A DNA stretch of 64,000 bases from Panopea generosa. Its lineage: Eukaryota; Mollusca; Bivalvia; Adapedonta; Hiatellidae. Both the position numbers and the translations under genes were made by a program. The notes under the pieces were generated by a model, which did not search any database, was not told the origin of the DNA, and saw only the letters and a list, made by a program, of their open reading frames with translations. Below are positions 38,160 to 48,980 of the stretch, piece after piece. Positions within the stretch are counted from its first letter, which is position 1. Each line of letters opens with the position of its first letter. The DNA lies in assembly GCA_029582155.1 (NCBI GenBank), contig CM055906.1:16143828-16207827 (forward strand), read 5' to 3'.

Positions 38160-38430
38160 ATTTATGATATATATATGGAGATAATTATTTGTGAATGACA
38201 AGCCATAAATGTACAGACCATGAGCGCGCCTAGCCACGATGCAAACCATAGACATAATATCAAGGCATCTGCCAAACCAATACATTAATGTTAACCATGA
38301 TTTATATACTATGGATTTACATGCAACACATCTGGACTGGACGGACAATTTACATATATGACCTGATAGCTTTATATGAGTTAAATCCAATTAAGGATTC
38401 ATGACTACTCATATGCTATATAATGGACAG
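38160..38430 (-). repeat. interspersed repeat R2, copy 1, in the C1q intron
   Basis: Contains ATATGGAGATAATTATTTGTG, CAAACCATAGACATAATATC, CATGCAACACATCTGGACTG and TGATAGCTTTATATGAG. The complement occurs at 52660-52917, and a shorter copy is at 38549-38740. The 38118-38390 frame is this repeat. Confidence 0.8.
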
Positions 38431-38548
38431 ACGTAGAAACCCGTTGGATCATGAAGATACGGTGAAATCATGTATTTTATTTTATGAAGGGAGCTAATTA
38501 AAATCACAACGGAATTTCCGAATTTTGGGATATGTTCAGATGTTCATC

Positions 38549-38740
38549 ACAATGTATGATATCTATATGGAGATAATTATTTGTGAATAACAAGACATAC
38601 TAGTATCTGTACAGACCAGACTATGGCGAGCGCGCCAAGCTACAATGCAAACCATAGACACAATATCAAGTTTGACATGCAACACATTTGAATTGGACGG
38701 ACAATTTGTATACATGTGATTTCCAATATCTCCCTTTATG
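38549..38740 (-). repeat. interspersed repeat R2, copy 2, in the C1q intron
   Basis: Same core as copy 1 (GAGATAATTATTTGTGAATA, GCAAACCATAGACACAATAT, ATGCAACACATTTGAATTGG) but lacking about 60 bases between the GATATT and CATGCAACACAT parts. Confidence 0.8.
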
Positions 38741-39121
38741 AAATAAAACACATATGATTTGACTATACATGAATCAACGGGTCCTCGGAAAACGTTACAA
38801 ATCGATAAAATATTTCTATACAATAAAAATATGTGTTTAAATAAAAGATATTGAAAAACAATAACTTGATTAGCGTTCAACTCGGCAACCTCTTCTGTTA
38901 GCGCATTTAGTTTGATTATTATCTGGCTGTATTCATCGTCAAGCAACACTCGTCTAGAACGTTCCCCTTCTAGCAGGCGACCCAGCTGAGCATTTTCATC
39001 AACCGCATGCTGAACTGCAAAGGCTGTGGTCAAGACAGAAACCGTCAAAAACACCGGTGTTATCTTCAACATTTTTCTGCTGAATGGTGTTGAAGAATAT
39101 TTAATTTTCACACTATGTGCC

Positions 39122-39153
39122 TTATCTATCGTGCGATTTAAGATAAATTATCT
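39122..39153 (-). promoter_or_regulatory. cluster of three GATA-type motifs upstream of C1q exon 1
   Basis: TTATCT (39122-39127), AGATAA (39141-39146) and TTATCT (39148-39153) lie 50-80 bases upstream of the start codon at 39072. GATA factors drive blood-cell genes in many animals, and C1q-type genes are often haemocyte-expressed. The functional link here is inference. Confidence 0.35.
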
Positions 39154-39233
39154 CTATGCAAAAGTGTTATATGGGTCACGTACGCATGGCTAAACGTCTC
39201 ATCAAGTAATTTTGAACTGCTCACTGGCCTACA

Positions 39234-40130
39234 TGTATACGTCTGTAGTATTTCCCTGTCCGTAGCCAGTAACTACAGTTGTATACGTCTGTAGTATTTC
39301 CCTGTCCGTAGCCAGTAACTACAGTTGTATACGTCTGTAGTATTTCCCTGTCCGTAGACAGTAACTACAGTTGTATACGTCTGTAGTATTTCCCTGTCCG
39401 TAGCCAGTAACTACAGTTGTATACGTCTGTAGTATTTCCGTGTCTATAGACAGTCACTACAGTTGTATACTTCTGTAGTATTTCCGTGTCTATAGACAGT
39501 CACTACAGTTGTATACTTCTGTAGTACTTCCCTGTCTGTAGACAGTACATACAGTTGTATAATTATGTAGTATGTCGCTGCCTATAGACAGTACATACAG
39601 TTGTATACTTCTGTAGTACTTCCCTGTCTGTAGACAGTACATACAGTTGTATAATTCTGTAGTATGTCGCTGCCTATAGACAGTACCTACAGTTGTATAC
39701 TTCTGTAGTACTTCCCTGTCTGTAGACAGTACATACAGTTGTATAATTTTGTAGTATGTCGCTGCCTATAGACAGTACATACAGTTGTATACTTCTGTAG
39801 TACTTCCCTGTCTGTAGACAGTACATACAGTTGTATAATTATGTAGTATGTCGCTGCCTATAGACATTACCTACAGTTGTATACTTCTCTAGTACTTCCC
39901 TGTCTGTAGACAGTACATACAGTTGTATAATTCTGTAGTATGTCGCTGCCTATAGACAGTACATACAGTTGTATACTTCTGTAGTACTTCCCTGTCTGTA
40001 GACAGTACCTATAGTTGTATACTTCCGTAGTACTTCCCTGTCTGTAGAGAGTAACCACAGTTGTATACTTGTGTAGTACTTTCCTGTCTGTAGACAGTAC
40101 CTACAGTTGTATACTTCTGTAGTTTTCCCC
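39234..40130 (-). repeat. 46-bp minisatellite, about 19 copies, with a 92-bp higher-order repeat
   Basis: Unit on the plus strand: GTATACGTCTGTAGTATTTC, then CCTGTCCGTAGCCAGTAACT, then ACAGTT. The first six units are 46-bp monomers. From about 39500 to 39990 two variants alternate regularly (GTATACTTCTGTAGTACTTC and GTATAATTCTGTAGTATGTC), a 92-bp dimer repeat. Most units contain CTGTCTGTAGACAG-like short palindromes. The array starts about 160 bases upstream of the C1q start codon. Confidence 0.95.
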
Positions 40131-40225
40131 TGTAGTCCTGCCGAAAAAAAGGAGTACCGAGTTGCATGAAAGTGGTCACGTGACCGTTTACTTAAACGCT
40201 CATGGGTAGGAACACGAAATGCCAT

Positions 40226-40345
40226 TTGGATTTCATTTATTAATGATACTGAGCTGCTTTTTATCTATTTTAATAAGTATTTTATTTTTTTTAGACATTT
40301 AAAACGTTTTTTACTGATATATTCCCTTCAAAAACATATGATATA
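40226..40345 (+). repeat. interspersed repeat R1, 3'-end fragment
   Basis: TTTGGATTTCATTTATTAATG, CTTTTTATCTATTTTAATAA and GTTTTTTACTGATATATTCCC match the 3' part of the R1 copies at 50.3 and 55.5 kb. Confidence 0.7.
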
Positions 40346-40616
40346 TTACATTTATGATCGTTTTACAGACAAACTTAAAACAACCTATCCACAAATGATT
40401 AACAAACAAATATCCCATTTAACTTTACTCAAATATGCATTATATGATGATTTCTGTTCAATATAAACCTTTCCGCGGCTTTGGTAAATAAAATATATTG
40501 ATATCTTACTGAATTATTGGTACGTGTTTTCAGAATACTGGTAACGGGTTTCCCCATCCGGCATTTATAAAATAATTATGCAAATTGTCTGTATGACATA
40601 CCAAGATATTACATTC

Positions 40617-40626
40617 GCGCATGCGC
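40617..40626. promoter_or_regulatory. NRF1-type palindrome GCGCATGCGC, possible promoter
   Basis: The exact palindrome GCGCATGCGC is rare in DNA this AT-rich. About 35 bases downstream a strong donor-like CCCGTGTAAGTATT occurs (40663-40676). A promoter plus a short first exon on the plus strand is possible, but no downstream exon was found in 40.7-42.2 kb. Confidence 0.3.
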
Positions 40627-40679
40627 AAAAGAATATATCAACACTTCCAGAAACTGTAAAGTCCCGTGTAAGTATTTTC

Positions 40680-42270
40680 TATACGCAATTTATGACTTTT
40701 AGATGCACGAAACATTTTAAAATTCAACAAGAGCTTAAAAAATATATTGTTTACTGTCTTAATTCAGAGCGAATATTGTATTTTGCACTGATGTCATACG
40801 AGAACTGAAGTAAAGGAACGGAAGTCTACTGTACGTCTTTTTTTTCTTGTTTGCATTCGAAGCGAATGCGATATCTAATTGCAAGTGCTTTTGGCATTTT
40901 TATTGTATATCCACCGAGATGTAAAGCACATCAGATGTCCAAAGAATAATTACGTAATAAAAAGAGATGTCCATCCACACATTGTTGTATTAGGCTAAAA
41001 GCCGGTAAACAGAGAGAGTTGTTGGATGTTTCGTACCACTACAATTTCATACCGGGCGGTTACTTACAGTTATTTAATAGAAACATGTAACAACTGTTCA
41101 ATCATCCGTTAAAGCTTATACATGTCATATAGAACTTTACATTGTCTACATGTAAACCACTTTTATAGCTCCAATTTTATTATATCTCTGTGTACCAACC
41201 TTTTAGTGTTTTTCAATTATATATGTACATGCTCTGATTTTCTGGTTTAAAAGTTTGTATCTAAGAAAGTAAATGTAGTATTGAAATTTGTAACATTTTA
41301 TAACTGGAATTAATATGACATCAAAATACATTCTATTTTATTTTTTAACTAGGAAATGGAACTGTCATACTGGACAGAGTGATGTCTAAACACTAGTACT
41401 GTGTGGTGATGCAGTGCTCTGACATATCTGTATGCTGTACAGAATTGACCTGTTCCCAATATATTCAGCTTGGAAAAATGATATTGACAGGAGTAAAAGG
41501 CATGTCAGTTATTGACAATGACTGACTTTGGAAACATCAGTGACTAGGTATTATGTGTGAAGAATATCATGGACAGATCCTGAGTTTGTGTGACAGATCC
41601 TGAGTCTGCAGGGAAGGAAATATACTCGTTTGTTTTTTCTTCCAGTAAAGTGCATCATCATATAATTGTCGTCCTCGCACTATAGTTCAAAACTTTGGAC
41701 ACAGATAAAAACAGGCTATATCATCGCTACTGATAGTCTATCGAGAGAGCAACCACTAAACCCAGACTTTAATACGTTGAGGAAAAGGGTATTGGCATTG
41801 CAATGTTTTATTTTCACCAGACTGAACGAAGGAAATGTAATAAATGATGACAGTTAAATGTTATTGTGGATGATTTTGAGCTCGTGGAGGTCACAGGCTC
41901 AAGAGCCTTTCTGATCACTCAGTGACCATTGTTAATTAATAAATTACATTGTGGTGGGACTGGAACATTTACAATGACAAATAAGTCAACGATGATTTGA
42001 ACCCACATCTACTTTGTGCAATGGTCTACTGATGTTGCCACAGAAGCTAACTCTGTGGCGAGACAGTAGTAAAATCAATAAAAAAGTATGTTCAATTCAA
42101 GATTTATCATATTATTCAGAAGTGTCAGTATATCGAGACAAGAAGGTAAGGGTATCATACAATGTGTCTGCAAATTGATACTTCACCTGTGTAAGGTATA
42201 TTCAAATCAGAAACCATGCATTATATTTGACCATGCCCCTTGGTATCACAGTTATGCTTTATTTGAGAAG
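40680..42270. other. unique sequence, possible SINE head near 41995-42065
   Basis: On the minus strand GTGGGTTCAAATCATCG near 41985-42005 resembles a B box, with AGTTAGCTTCTGTGGC as a possible A box. No coding sequence was recognised. Confidence 0.35.
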
Positions 42271-42562
42271 CCGGGCCCAATAAGCTTAGTTGGTAGCACA
42301 TCCGACTATCAATCCAGGGGTCGTGAGTTTGAATCCCCATTCTGCAAAAGTCTCCTTGATGATTGATGTACGACATTGCATCTCATTATCATTTGTCTCT
42401 CACAGCTGATTCAAGTGAGAAAGTTATCGGTTACTTGTGGAGATGGGGTGTGCTCAAGTACTGGTTAACCTTTCAGGATCCAAAGAAAGAGTGGTTAGAC
42501 TAACTGATCGTCTGTTAGCCTTCGATGGCATAAAATCTCACTAAATATTCAACCAATCAATT
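42271..42562 (+). mobile_element. SINE-A, near full-length copy
   Basis: GGGCCCAATAAGCTTAGTTG (A-box region), GGGTCGTGAGTTTGAATCCCC (B-box region), GATTGATGTACGACATTGC, GGTGTGCTCAAGTACTGG, GAGTGGTTAGACTAACTGATC and an ACTAAATATTCAACCAATCA end. About 290 bp. Confidence 0.88.
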
Positions 42563-42799
42563 TGAAAACTGTTTCAGGTGAGCTATAAAAGTAAAGTAAA
42601 GTAAAGTGTTTGTTTATTATCCCTTTACTCCATAGATACGCGTTTTCCCGCACTAATCACAGAAGGCCATTGAATACAGTGCCGGAAGAGTTCAGATTGT
42701 TCGTAACGAGCAATCTGAACATTTCCTGCACTGTTTTCCACTCTGTCAGTTAATATAAACATAATTCACCCAATAATTCAAAAGTTTTCTATATTAGGT

Positions 42800-43078
42800 G
42801 TTCAAATGCGTCTATATGAAGAAAAGGGTTATAGTGTCACTTCTATCGAAAGGGCCAGCCACAGTGGGCTTATGAGAAACCTTTATGTTGTACACAGTTA
42901 TTTCCCGAAAGCTATCATTGCCAGACGTCAGGCTGTTAGGCATTCGGTTACCCTCAATTTAACTAGCTGCATGGTGAGCAACCGGCCGCATCAGAAAAAA
43001 ATCCAATTGCTTCCACCGGGATTCGAACATTCGCGTCCCGCTTCTGAGGCTGACGCCTTAACCACTAGGCCACGAAAA
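42800..43078 (-). mobile_element. tRNA-derived SINE, family C
   Basis: On the minus strand CGTGGCCTAGTGGTTAAGGC (A box), GTCAGCCTC, then ATGTTCGAATCCCGGTGG (B box), then a body with GGTAACCGAATGCC, CTGACGTCTGGCAATGATAG and CCACTGTGGCTGGCC. The 109-codon plus frame here is its antisense. The head is close to a real tRNA but lacks an intact paired acceptor stem. Confidence 0.65.
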
Positions 43079-44269
43079 ACGTATAAGAATCTCTTTTTTA
43101 TGATTTTATTATTTCAGTTCATTGGTAAATATTAATAAAATGTAAAAACAGACAGCTTTTTTTGCCTTGAAATAATTGGTTAGTCTAAAAAAAATGTTAA
43201 AAGGACACATGCTAAATTTAATAATTGTGACATTTTTAAACTCGTTTCTTTCTAAAGCTAACAAGACACCAAAGTTATAGAAAACTTTATGTTAATAGTT
43301 TTGTATAATCAGAAGTACATCACTAATTTTAAACACAAAATGTTGTGAATGGTTTTGTTTTGTTAAAAATTTCCTTCTGCAACGTAAGGCCATTAACATT
43401 AACTCACAAGATAGTGTGTGAATACGCAAGCTTTTACAAAACCCAAATCACTTGCTTTTCCATATCAGTATAATTCTTTGGTTAGGGATATAAAAAAAGA
43501 AAAAAAGAAAATTAGTTATAAAATGATTATTGTGTCTTCATGAAATTGATAAAATAAAAATGATAATACTTAAAAGATCAATACGTGTTATTCAAAGCAT
43601 GGTTCAAGTTTTAGTCTTCTCCATTCCGTAATTCAAAATTTTCAATGAACCATGTGTAAATAATAATTGTTTTTTAAAGAGAATTATACCATAACTTATT
43701 CTGCCGAACAGAAACTTCTCAATTACTCTTGAAAGCTATTTGTAAGATTGCTACTGGTTACACTTGAACAGTCAAATTTATAATTAATAACTAAGCTCAC
43801 TGTCTATGAAATTGTATGCTTCATTCCTTTAAAGCAGTTCAATCATGTCCCTACCGTCCCTCTATCTTATACACACAAAGACCATGTTCCTCAAATGTTA
43901 GTTTATGACTCAAGATACCTTGTTATATTGTTTGAATACAGCCTTTGGAAGCAAGTGATTGTATTTTAGGAATTGTCCACGTCATTGGTTATCCATTGCA
44001 ATAACTGCAGTAGATTTCAAGTCATTTTCCTTGAGGCCTTTACAGTAGGATGTCCTTAGTTTTGGAATGTTACAGCACTGTTTGTTTTCAAATAACACTA
44101 ACTGGCTAGTAGTCTGACACCTTGGAATATCACCTATGGTATCTGAAAGTGCTTAGATAAAATGCGTTTTTCAACAAGTAGTCATAGAAATAAAAAAAAA
44201 TAGAATTTTTAATGGCTATGCACCTAATGTAAGTGTATTTAGGCCACACACATAATTTGTACTTGACAA
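43079..44269. other. unique AT-rich sequence
   Basis: Nothing recognised. Confidence 0.4.
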
Positions 44270-44850
44270 TATATTGAGTTAAGTTGAGCTTTTCAATTAT
44301 TATCTCAAACGCTCAACTTGTTATGTCCAGGCTTCAGCTTATTTTATCTCAATATTGACTTATATCAAGTGATTTGTTATGTTGAGCCCTTGGCGTATTA
44401 TCTCCACTTAATATCTAAATATTTTGAATTATCTCCATATCTCGACTTATTATCTCTAGACATTGACTTACTGTCTTGGGCTCTCAGCTTATAATATTAT
44501 ATCAAGCTCTCGACTTATGATCTTGAGCATTAGACCTGTAATGTCAAATTCTTTACTTATTATCTCAAGATTGTACTTATTTCAATATCTCACAATGTTA
44601 CAACTAGATACGGACTAACTATGATGAGCTCCTGACTTATTATTTCAAACTCCTTGCTTTACACGTCAAGGGTTCAACATATTATATCTTGCCATTACAA
44701 CATATGTCTATTTAATATGTACATTACCACATATTAATTATTATATACATATTATGTTGAACCCTTAAGATAATTAATTTAGATAAGAAGTTGAGCTTTC
44801 AACATCTTATACGAAGAAGTATAAATTCTTAACATACCATGGTACCTTAG
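44270..44850 (+). repeat. degenerate short tandem repeat
   Basis: A loosely repeated motif GACTTATTATCTCAAGCTCT (about 24-30 bp) recurs with heavy divergence, clearest at 44290-44680. Confidence 0.6.
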
Positions 44851-44943
44851 CATCATTTTTTTAAATTATCTTTTATAGAACAAATCATGACCGGTTCTCT
44901 TTATATATTTAGATTGTGCTTCATGACTTATAATATACTGCAA

Positions 44944-45298
44944 TAGTGGACTAGTTAAATCTGTCTCGCATGCAAAATGTCATGGGTTCAAACCCAGGCA
45001 TACGCCGCAGCCTATATACATACCAAATCAGCTACATCTGTATTCTCAACGATCAAGATACTTGCACATATTTATTACTTCATCTCAAGCGCTGCTTATA
45101 ATCCGTTTGTTTAGTAATTGATTTGTTTTCATTGCATTTGTAACACCATTGTATAGTCCTTGCAAGATATTCAGAAGAGAGACTTTGTATAAGCTAGAAA
45201 TAGCTTTCTTCTCAATTCTAGTGTTATGTATCGCTGTATATTTGAATATATGTATATGTTATATGTTGAAAACGAATAAATATTGTTTAAACTAAACC
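44944..45298 (+). mobile_element. tRNA-headed retroelement fragment
   Basis: AATAGTGGACTAGTTAAATC and ATGGGTTCAAACCCAGGC have A- and B-box character. The trailing sequence ends AATAAATATTGTTTAAACT, typical of a retroelement tail. The body matches no other copy in the window. Confidence 0.45.
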
Positions 45299-45985
45299 CA
45301 GGCCGAAAGACTAAAATAAGAGTAATAAATACTAATGGGTATCATGCTGTATGTCTGCATCATGATACTACAGTGTGGCATCACTAACAAGCAGACTTGT
45401 GTGATATCACTGATACAATATAATTTCATGGCTTAGGTGTGGGAAAAATCAAATTGTCTTTATGTCCATATCCTGGATGAAACAATAATTTAGTGTTGTT
45501 ATGAGGCCATCAGGTTTAGCCTGGGATCAAATTCGTTGACAATCTATTAAATGCATTACTGGCCGACCGAAGAAATTATTGACCAAGAAGCGAACAGCAT
45601 GTGTATGAACATATTGCAGCAGTAATAAAAAAGTATCCCAATATATATAACAAGATATGGTAGCAAGGTTTAATTCAGTCTGATAACTTTTACAGTGTGT
45701 ATGCCTGCAGTTATCATTTGGTCTTCGTGTAAGACATGATTATGAATGAAGCAAATTGTATACATGCAATTTGTAACAGAGTTATGACCCTTGAATTGTC
45801 AAAACTCTAACATTTTTCCATGTATATGAGAGTCTGCTCAATACAACATTGAACTCAATTATCTCTTTCCATTATGTGATGATGGTCATAATGTATTTGG
45901 TTCTTATATACATAGAGTCTAATATTAAAAAAGTCCTAAAACATTAATAATAAAAATAACTTTATTTTCATCATACAACCAGGAT
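45299..45985. other. unique sequence
   Basis: Nothing recognised. Confidence 0.4.
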
Positions 45986-46138
45986 CACGTCTGGTCAGCT
46001 CAGACGGTAGCCGGCTTACTATCAATCCGGGGGTCATGAGTTTGAATCTCCATGTGATGATTAATAAACAACACTACAACTAATTGTCATTCATCTCTCA
46101 CTTGCAGAGATGGGTGTGCCTGAGTACTGAGTTACTAG
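45986..46138 (+). mobile_element. SINE-A, internally deleted copy
   Basis: GGTCAGCTCAGACGGTAG, GGGGGTCATGAGTTTGAATC and GAGATGGGTGTGCCTGAGTAC are present; about 40 bases of the middle and all the 3' end are missing. It abuts the next copy head-to-tail. Confidence 0.8.
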
Positions 46139-46430
46139 CCGGGCCCGATTAGCTCAGTTGGTAACGCGTCTGACTATCAATTCAGGGGTCGTGAGTTCTA
46201 ATTCCAGCCCGGCAAGTCTCCATGATGATTGACATACAACATTGTGTCTCGTTATTATTCGTATCGCACCGCTGATTCCAGTGGGAAGTTATCGGGTACT
46301 TGCGGAAATTGGGTGTACTCGAGTACTGGTTAACCTTTCAGAATTCCAGGAAACAGTGGTTAGGTTAATTGATTGTCTGTCAGCCCTCGATAGCATAAAA
46401 ATGACACTAAATATTCAATCAATCAAAACT
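46139..46430 (+). mobile_element. SINE-A, best-preserved head and tail
   Basis: GGGCCCGATTAGCTCAGTTG, then GTAACGCGTCTGACTATCAA, then GTGAGTTCTAATTCCAGCCC; a head of about 72 bases whose two ends (GGGC..., ...GCCC) can pair, so it looks almost like a tRNA. The anticodon region does not fold cleanly, and the body and ATTCAATCAATCAAAAC end match the other SINE-A copies. Confidence 0.88.
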
Positions 46431-47290
46431 GTTTAACCTTTCAGGATAACAGGAAATAGTGATTAGGTAAACAAATGACTATTTCCTCTACCTGATAGGG
46501 AAAACGTGAAAATAAAACTAAACGGTCACATAAGCTCTAAACATCTAGTGCGTGACACATACATAGAGGCAGTTTTCTTTATATAATTCAGTTTATTCTA
46601 ATTTAAAAGTAAACTCAGAATTACTCTTGAGTCAATCTTCAGGGTAGCACCAGTACTGACCTTTTAGAGGTTATTGGTAAGCTTGGTAACAAACCTTCAG
46701 CCTCTCCAACGTTCCATTCACTGTACAACTGACCAGCTTATATTATTTAAGTAACTTTGCAATAAGATCATAAGATTCGAGAACACTGTAGCGACACATT
46801 TTCCATATACCTGTATACTAGTTGCACTATTTGATCCAAGGAACAGGACAAATTCTATAAAAAAAATAAGTTTTTTAAAATAAAGTCAGTGGAACTTTCA
46901 AAATACACTTACTGTGAAAAAATGCTGTAACATTTTGCACAATTCTGAATCCATGCCATGTACCATAACTGCATTGAGTAGAAGATTAATGCTTCTCTGT
47001 GAATAATGAAATATATAAATAAATGAAATATAACACATTTCTCTTGAAAATAGTAGATTTAATTTCATATTCACCATATTGGTAAGATGACATAAATGAT
47101 GTACATGTACTTTTAACCTAAAAAAATACTAAACATATCACATAGTTGCAGGTCTAATTATTTTCATTTTCCACATTGCATGTGAAAGTAAAATTTAATC
47201 AGCAAGATTGTGTTTTTACTAAATTAAATACGTATATTATGCATCTGAGATCTTCAAGTACCAATCATACCAGATGCAATGCATCAACTG
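46431..47290. other. unique AT-rich sequence
   Basis: Nothing recognised. Confidence 0.4.
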
Positions 47291-47540
47291 AAGCGTGTCT
47301 GATCAGGTTATTAGTCTGGGGATCGTGAGTTTGAATCCTCGCCGGGTCATAGTCTCTGCGATAATTGATATACAACATTGCATTTCATTGTTTTCAGTCT
47401 CTAACCATTAATTTAAATGGAAAAGTTATCAGTTACTTGCGGAGATGAATGTATTCGAGTAGTTATTGTTCCGGAATCCCGGGAAAGAGTAGTTAGGTTA
47501 ACTGATTGTCTCTTAGCCCTCGATAGCATAAAATGACGAT
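47291..47540 (+). mobile_element. SINE-A, 5'-decayed copy
   Basis: GGGATCGTGAGTTTGAATCC, TTGATATACAACATTGCATT, TTACTTGCGGAGATGAATG, GAGTAGTTAGGTTAACTGATT and CCCTCGATAGCATAAAATGAC match the family; the A-box half is eroded. Confidence 0.85.
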
Positions 47541-48122
47541 ATCCAAACAAAGAAAAACTAAATTCAAATGTACTGAAAAATGCATTAAAGAACTGCAATA
47601 TTTTTAAATTGAAATTATAAAAACATTTTTTTGTTAAAGGTACAAATAAAAGATTGTCTAAATGATTAGAAAACAGAGTTTAAGATTGGGTATTACCCTT
47701 TAAACCATTTTTTAAATTGTAGTTCCAAAACTAGCCACTCTGGATTCATCAATGATTTTGATACTTTCTCAGGTCTGCTGGCCCATACTAGTGTATGCAG
47801 AGAATGTGTTCACGACTATATAATTTCTAATATCTGACACCTGTACTATATGTTTCTTTAATAGGAACAATGGTGGGATAATTGTTATTAAATTTATTTC
47901 AGTAAGTAATTGTATTAATAAGATAAAATACATATAAACATAAGATGAGTTATAGTAGTTAAAAATATCCACAACCAAGGTACATTCAAACGTGATGGAC
48001 CAAGCTACAGAAGTGTACACAAAATTAATAGAAATACAAATATTTACTGCAATGCATCCCCAAAGAACATAGCAACTATCACTCAATAAATTATGACAAA
48101 CGGTTTGTAAGAAGAAGTTAAA
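47541..48122. other. unique sequence
   Basis: The 105-codon minus frame at 47769-48086 looks hydrophobic but has no recognisable domain or exon context. Confidence 0.35.
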
Positions 48123-48300
48123 GTTAGCTCAGTTGGTAACACATCTGATTATCAATCATGGGGTAGTGAGTTTGAATCCTCCATCGGCCAGTATAAGACA
48201 CAACATGTTTGAATCCCGCTCCGGCACATTCTCCAAGATTATTGATATACAACACTGTCATAAGTCTCTCACTGCTGATTCAAGTGTGAGATATGAAGTT
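48123..48300 (+). mobile_element. SINE-A, 3'-truncated copy with a duplicated B box
   Basis: GTTAGCTCAGTTGGTAACAC and GTGAGTTTGAATCCTCC are followed about 40 bases later by a second TTTGAATCCCGCTCC before the body (CTCCAAGATTATTGATATAC) resumes. It ends after CTGATTCAAGTGTGAG. Confidence 0.8.
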
Positions 48301-48980
48301 GTTTTAACACTCAACTGTAAACATATTATATTATACTTTAATCTGGAATGCTTTCAACACATTGCAGTGAAAGACGCCACCGGGAAGATTGATAAAGAAC
48401 TAAAATCTGATAGCAAACATTTTTTATTATTCTGGCTACAAATGCACATAAGGTGAAAGTAGTCAAAATTAGACGTTAAATTCCATGTGTGCGAAATAAA
48501 AGCAAGTAAAATAAAAACCGGCAAAATGAAGGTCAATGACTGCTCACTATGGCTATATATCTGTATGCTATTAAACTTAAACTCCACTGAACTCATATAA
48601 ATTTGGTAAAATAGCGATTATTGTGTCAATGGTCTTACACTTCACTTTTGTTTTGAGAAATATGTAATCTTTTTTTATAATTTTAACTTTTGGTATATCA
48701 AGAAGAGTATTTACTTTTGACGTTCCTACTGAAAAGTAGTTTCCAAAATAGATTACACTGGTTCAGTCAATGTTTCCATTGGGAAATAACACGAGTACAA
48801 AGATGGCAACTAATGTAATTTCATTCTTTTCAATATCAGTGACATAAACTCAAATATTGTCATATTATTGGATAGGTCTTCAGACCCCAACATAGTGTTT
48901 GGCATAGATGCGGAGACATAAAGATTGCGTTCCGGTTTTAATAATGCCTTGTGAAATAATTTACAAAAACACAGTCTAGA
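48301..48980. other. unique AT-rich sequence
   Basis: Nothing recognised. Confidence 0.4.

Larger units (their letters stand above)
37624..39072 (-). pseudogene. secreted coiled-coil/C1q-domain protein gene, disrupted as read
   Basis: Two exons are visible. Exon 1 (39072-38866) encodes MLKITPVFLTVSVLTTAFA, a good signal peptide, then a heptad-rich stretch (ENAQLGRLLEGERSRRVLL, then IIIKLNALTEEVAELNANQ) likely to form a trimeric coiled coil. A GTTATT donor follows. The last exon (38054-37624) starts after TTTTTCAG and gives the C1q domain: APVSFMAY, YDSVQLKTGNAYNNYHGNF, APINGTYLFSLNV, GLMKNSATVG, SRSFLVYLTKGDDVFV and a GVLIK end, with about 130 residues and the expected strands. Such proteins are abundant secreted lectin-like immune factors in bivalves. 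Two faults: TGA in frame at 38014-38016, and exon 1 ends in phase 0 while the C1q exon needs phase 1. Either an exon between 38055 and 38865 was missed or this is a pseudogene. That interval holds two copies of repeat R2. Confidence 0.72.

Noticed and set aside
38563-39111. Single 182-codon protein
   Set aside because: Only the first part (from the methionine at 39072 to about 38866) is protein-like. The rest reads through a splice donor into intron and repeat R2.
43010-43078. Functional tRNA gene on the minus strand
   Set aside because: The A and B boxes are good, but the acceptor ends do not pair and the sequence continues into a SINE-type body.
42806-43135. 109-codon protein on the plus strand
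   Set aside because: Antisense of the family C SINE.
46139-46212. Functional tRNA gene
   Set aside because: The anticodon arm does not fold cleanly, and the same head is attached to a conserved SINE body in several copies.
47769-48086. 105-codon hydrophobic frame as a membrane protein
   Set aside because: AT-rich DNA often yields hydrophobic chance frames; there is no domain, start context or splice support.
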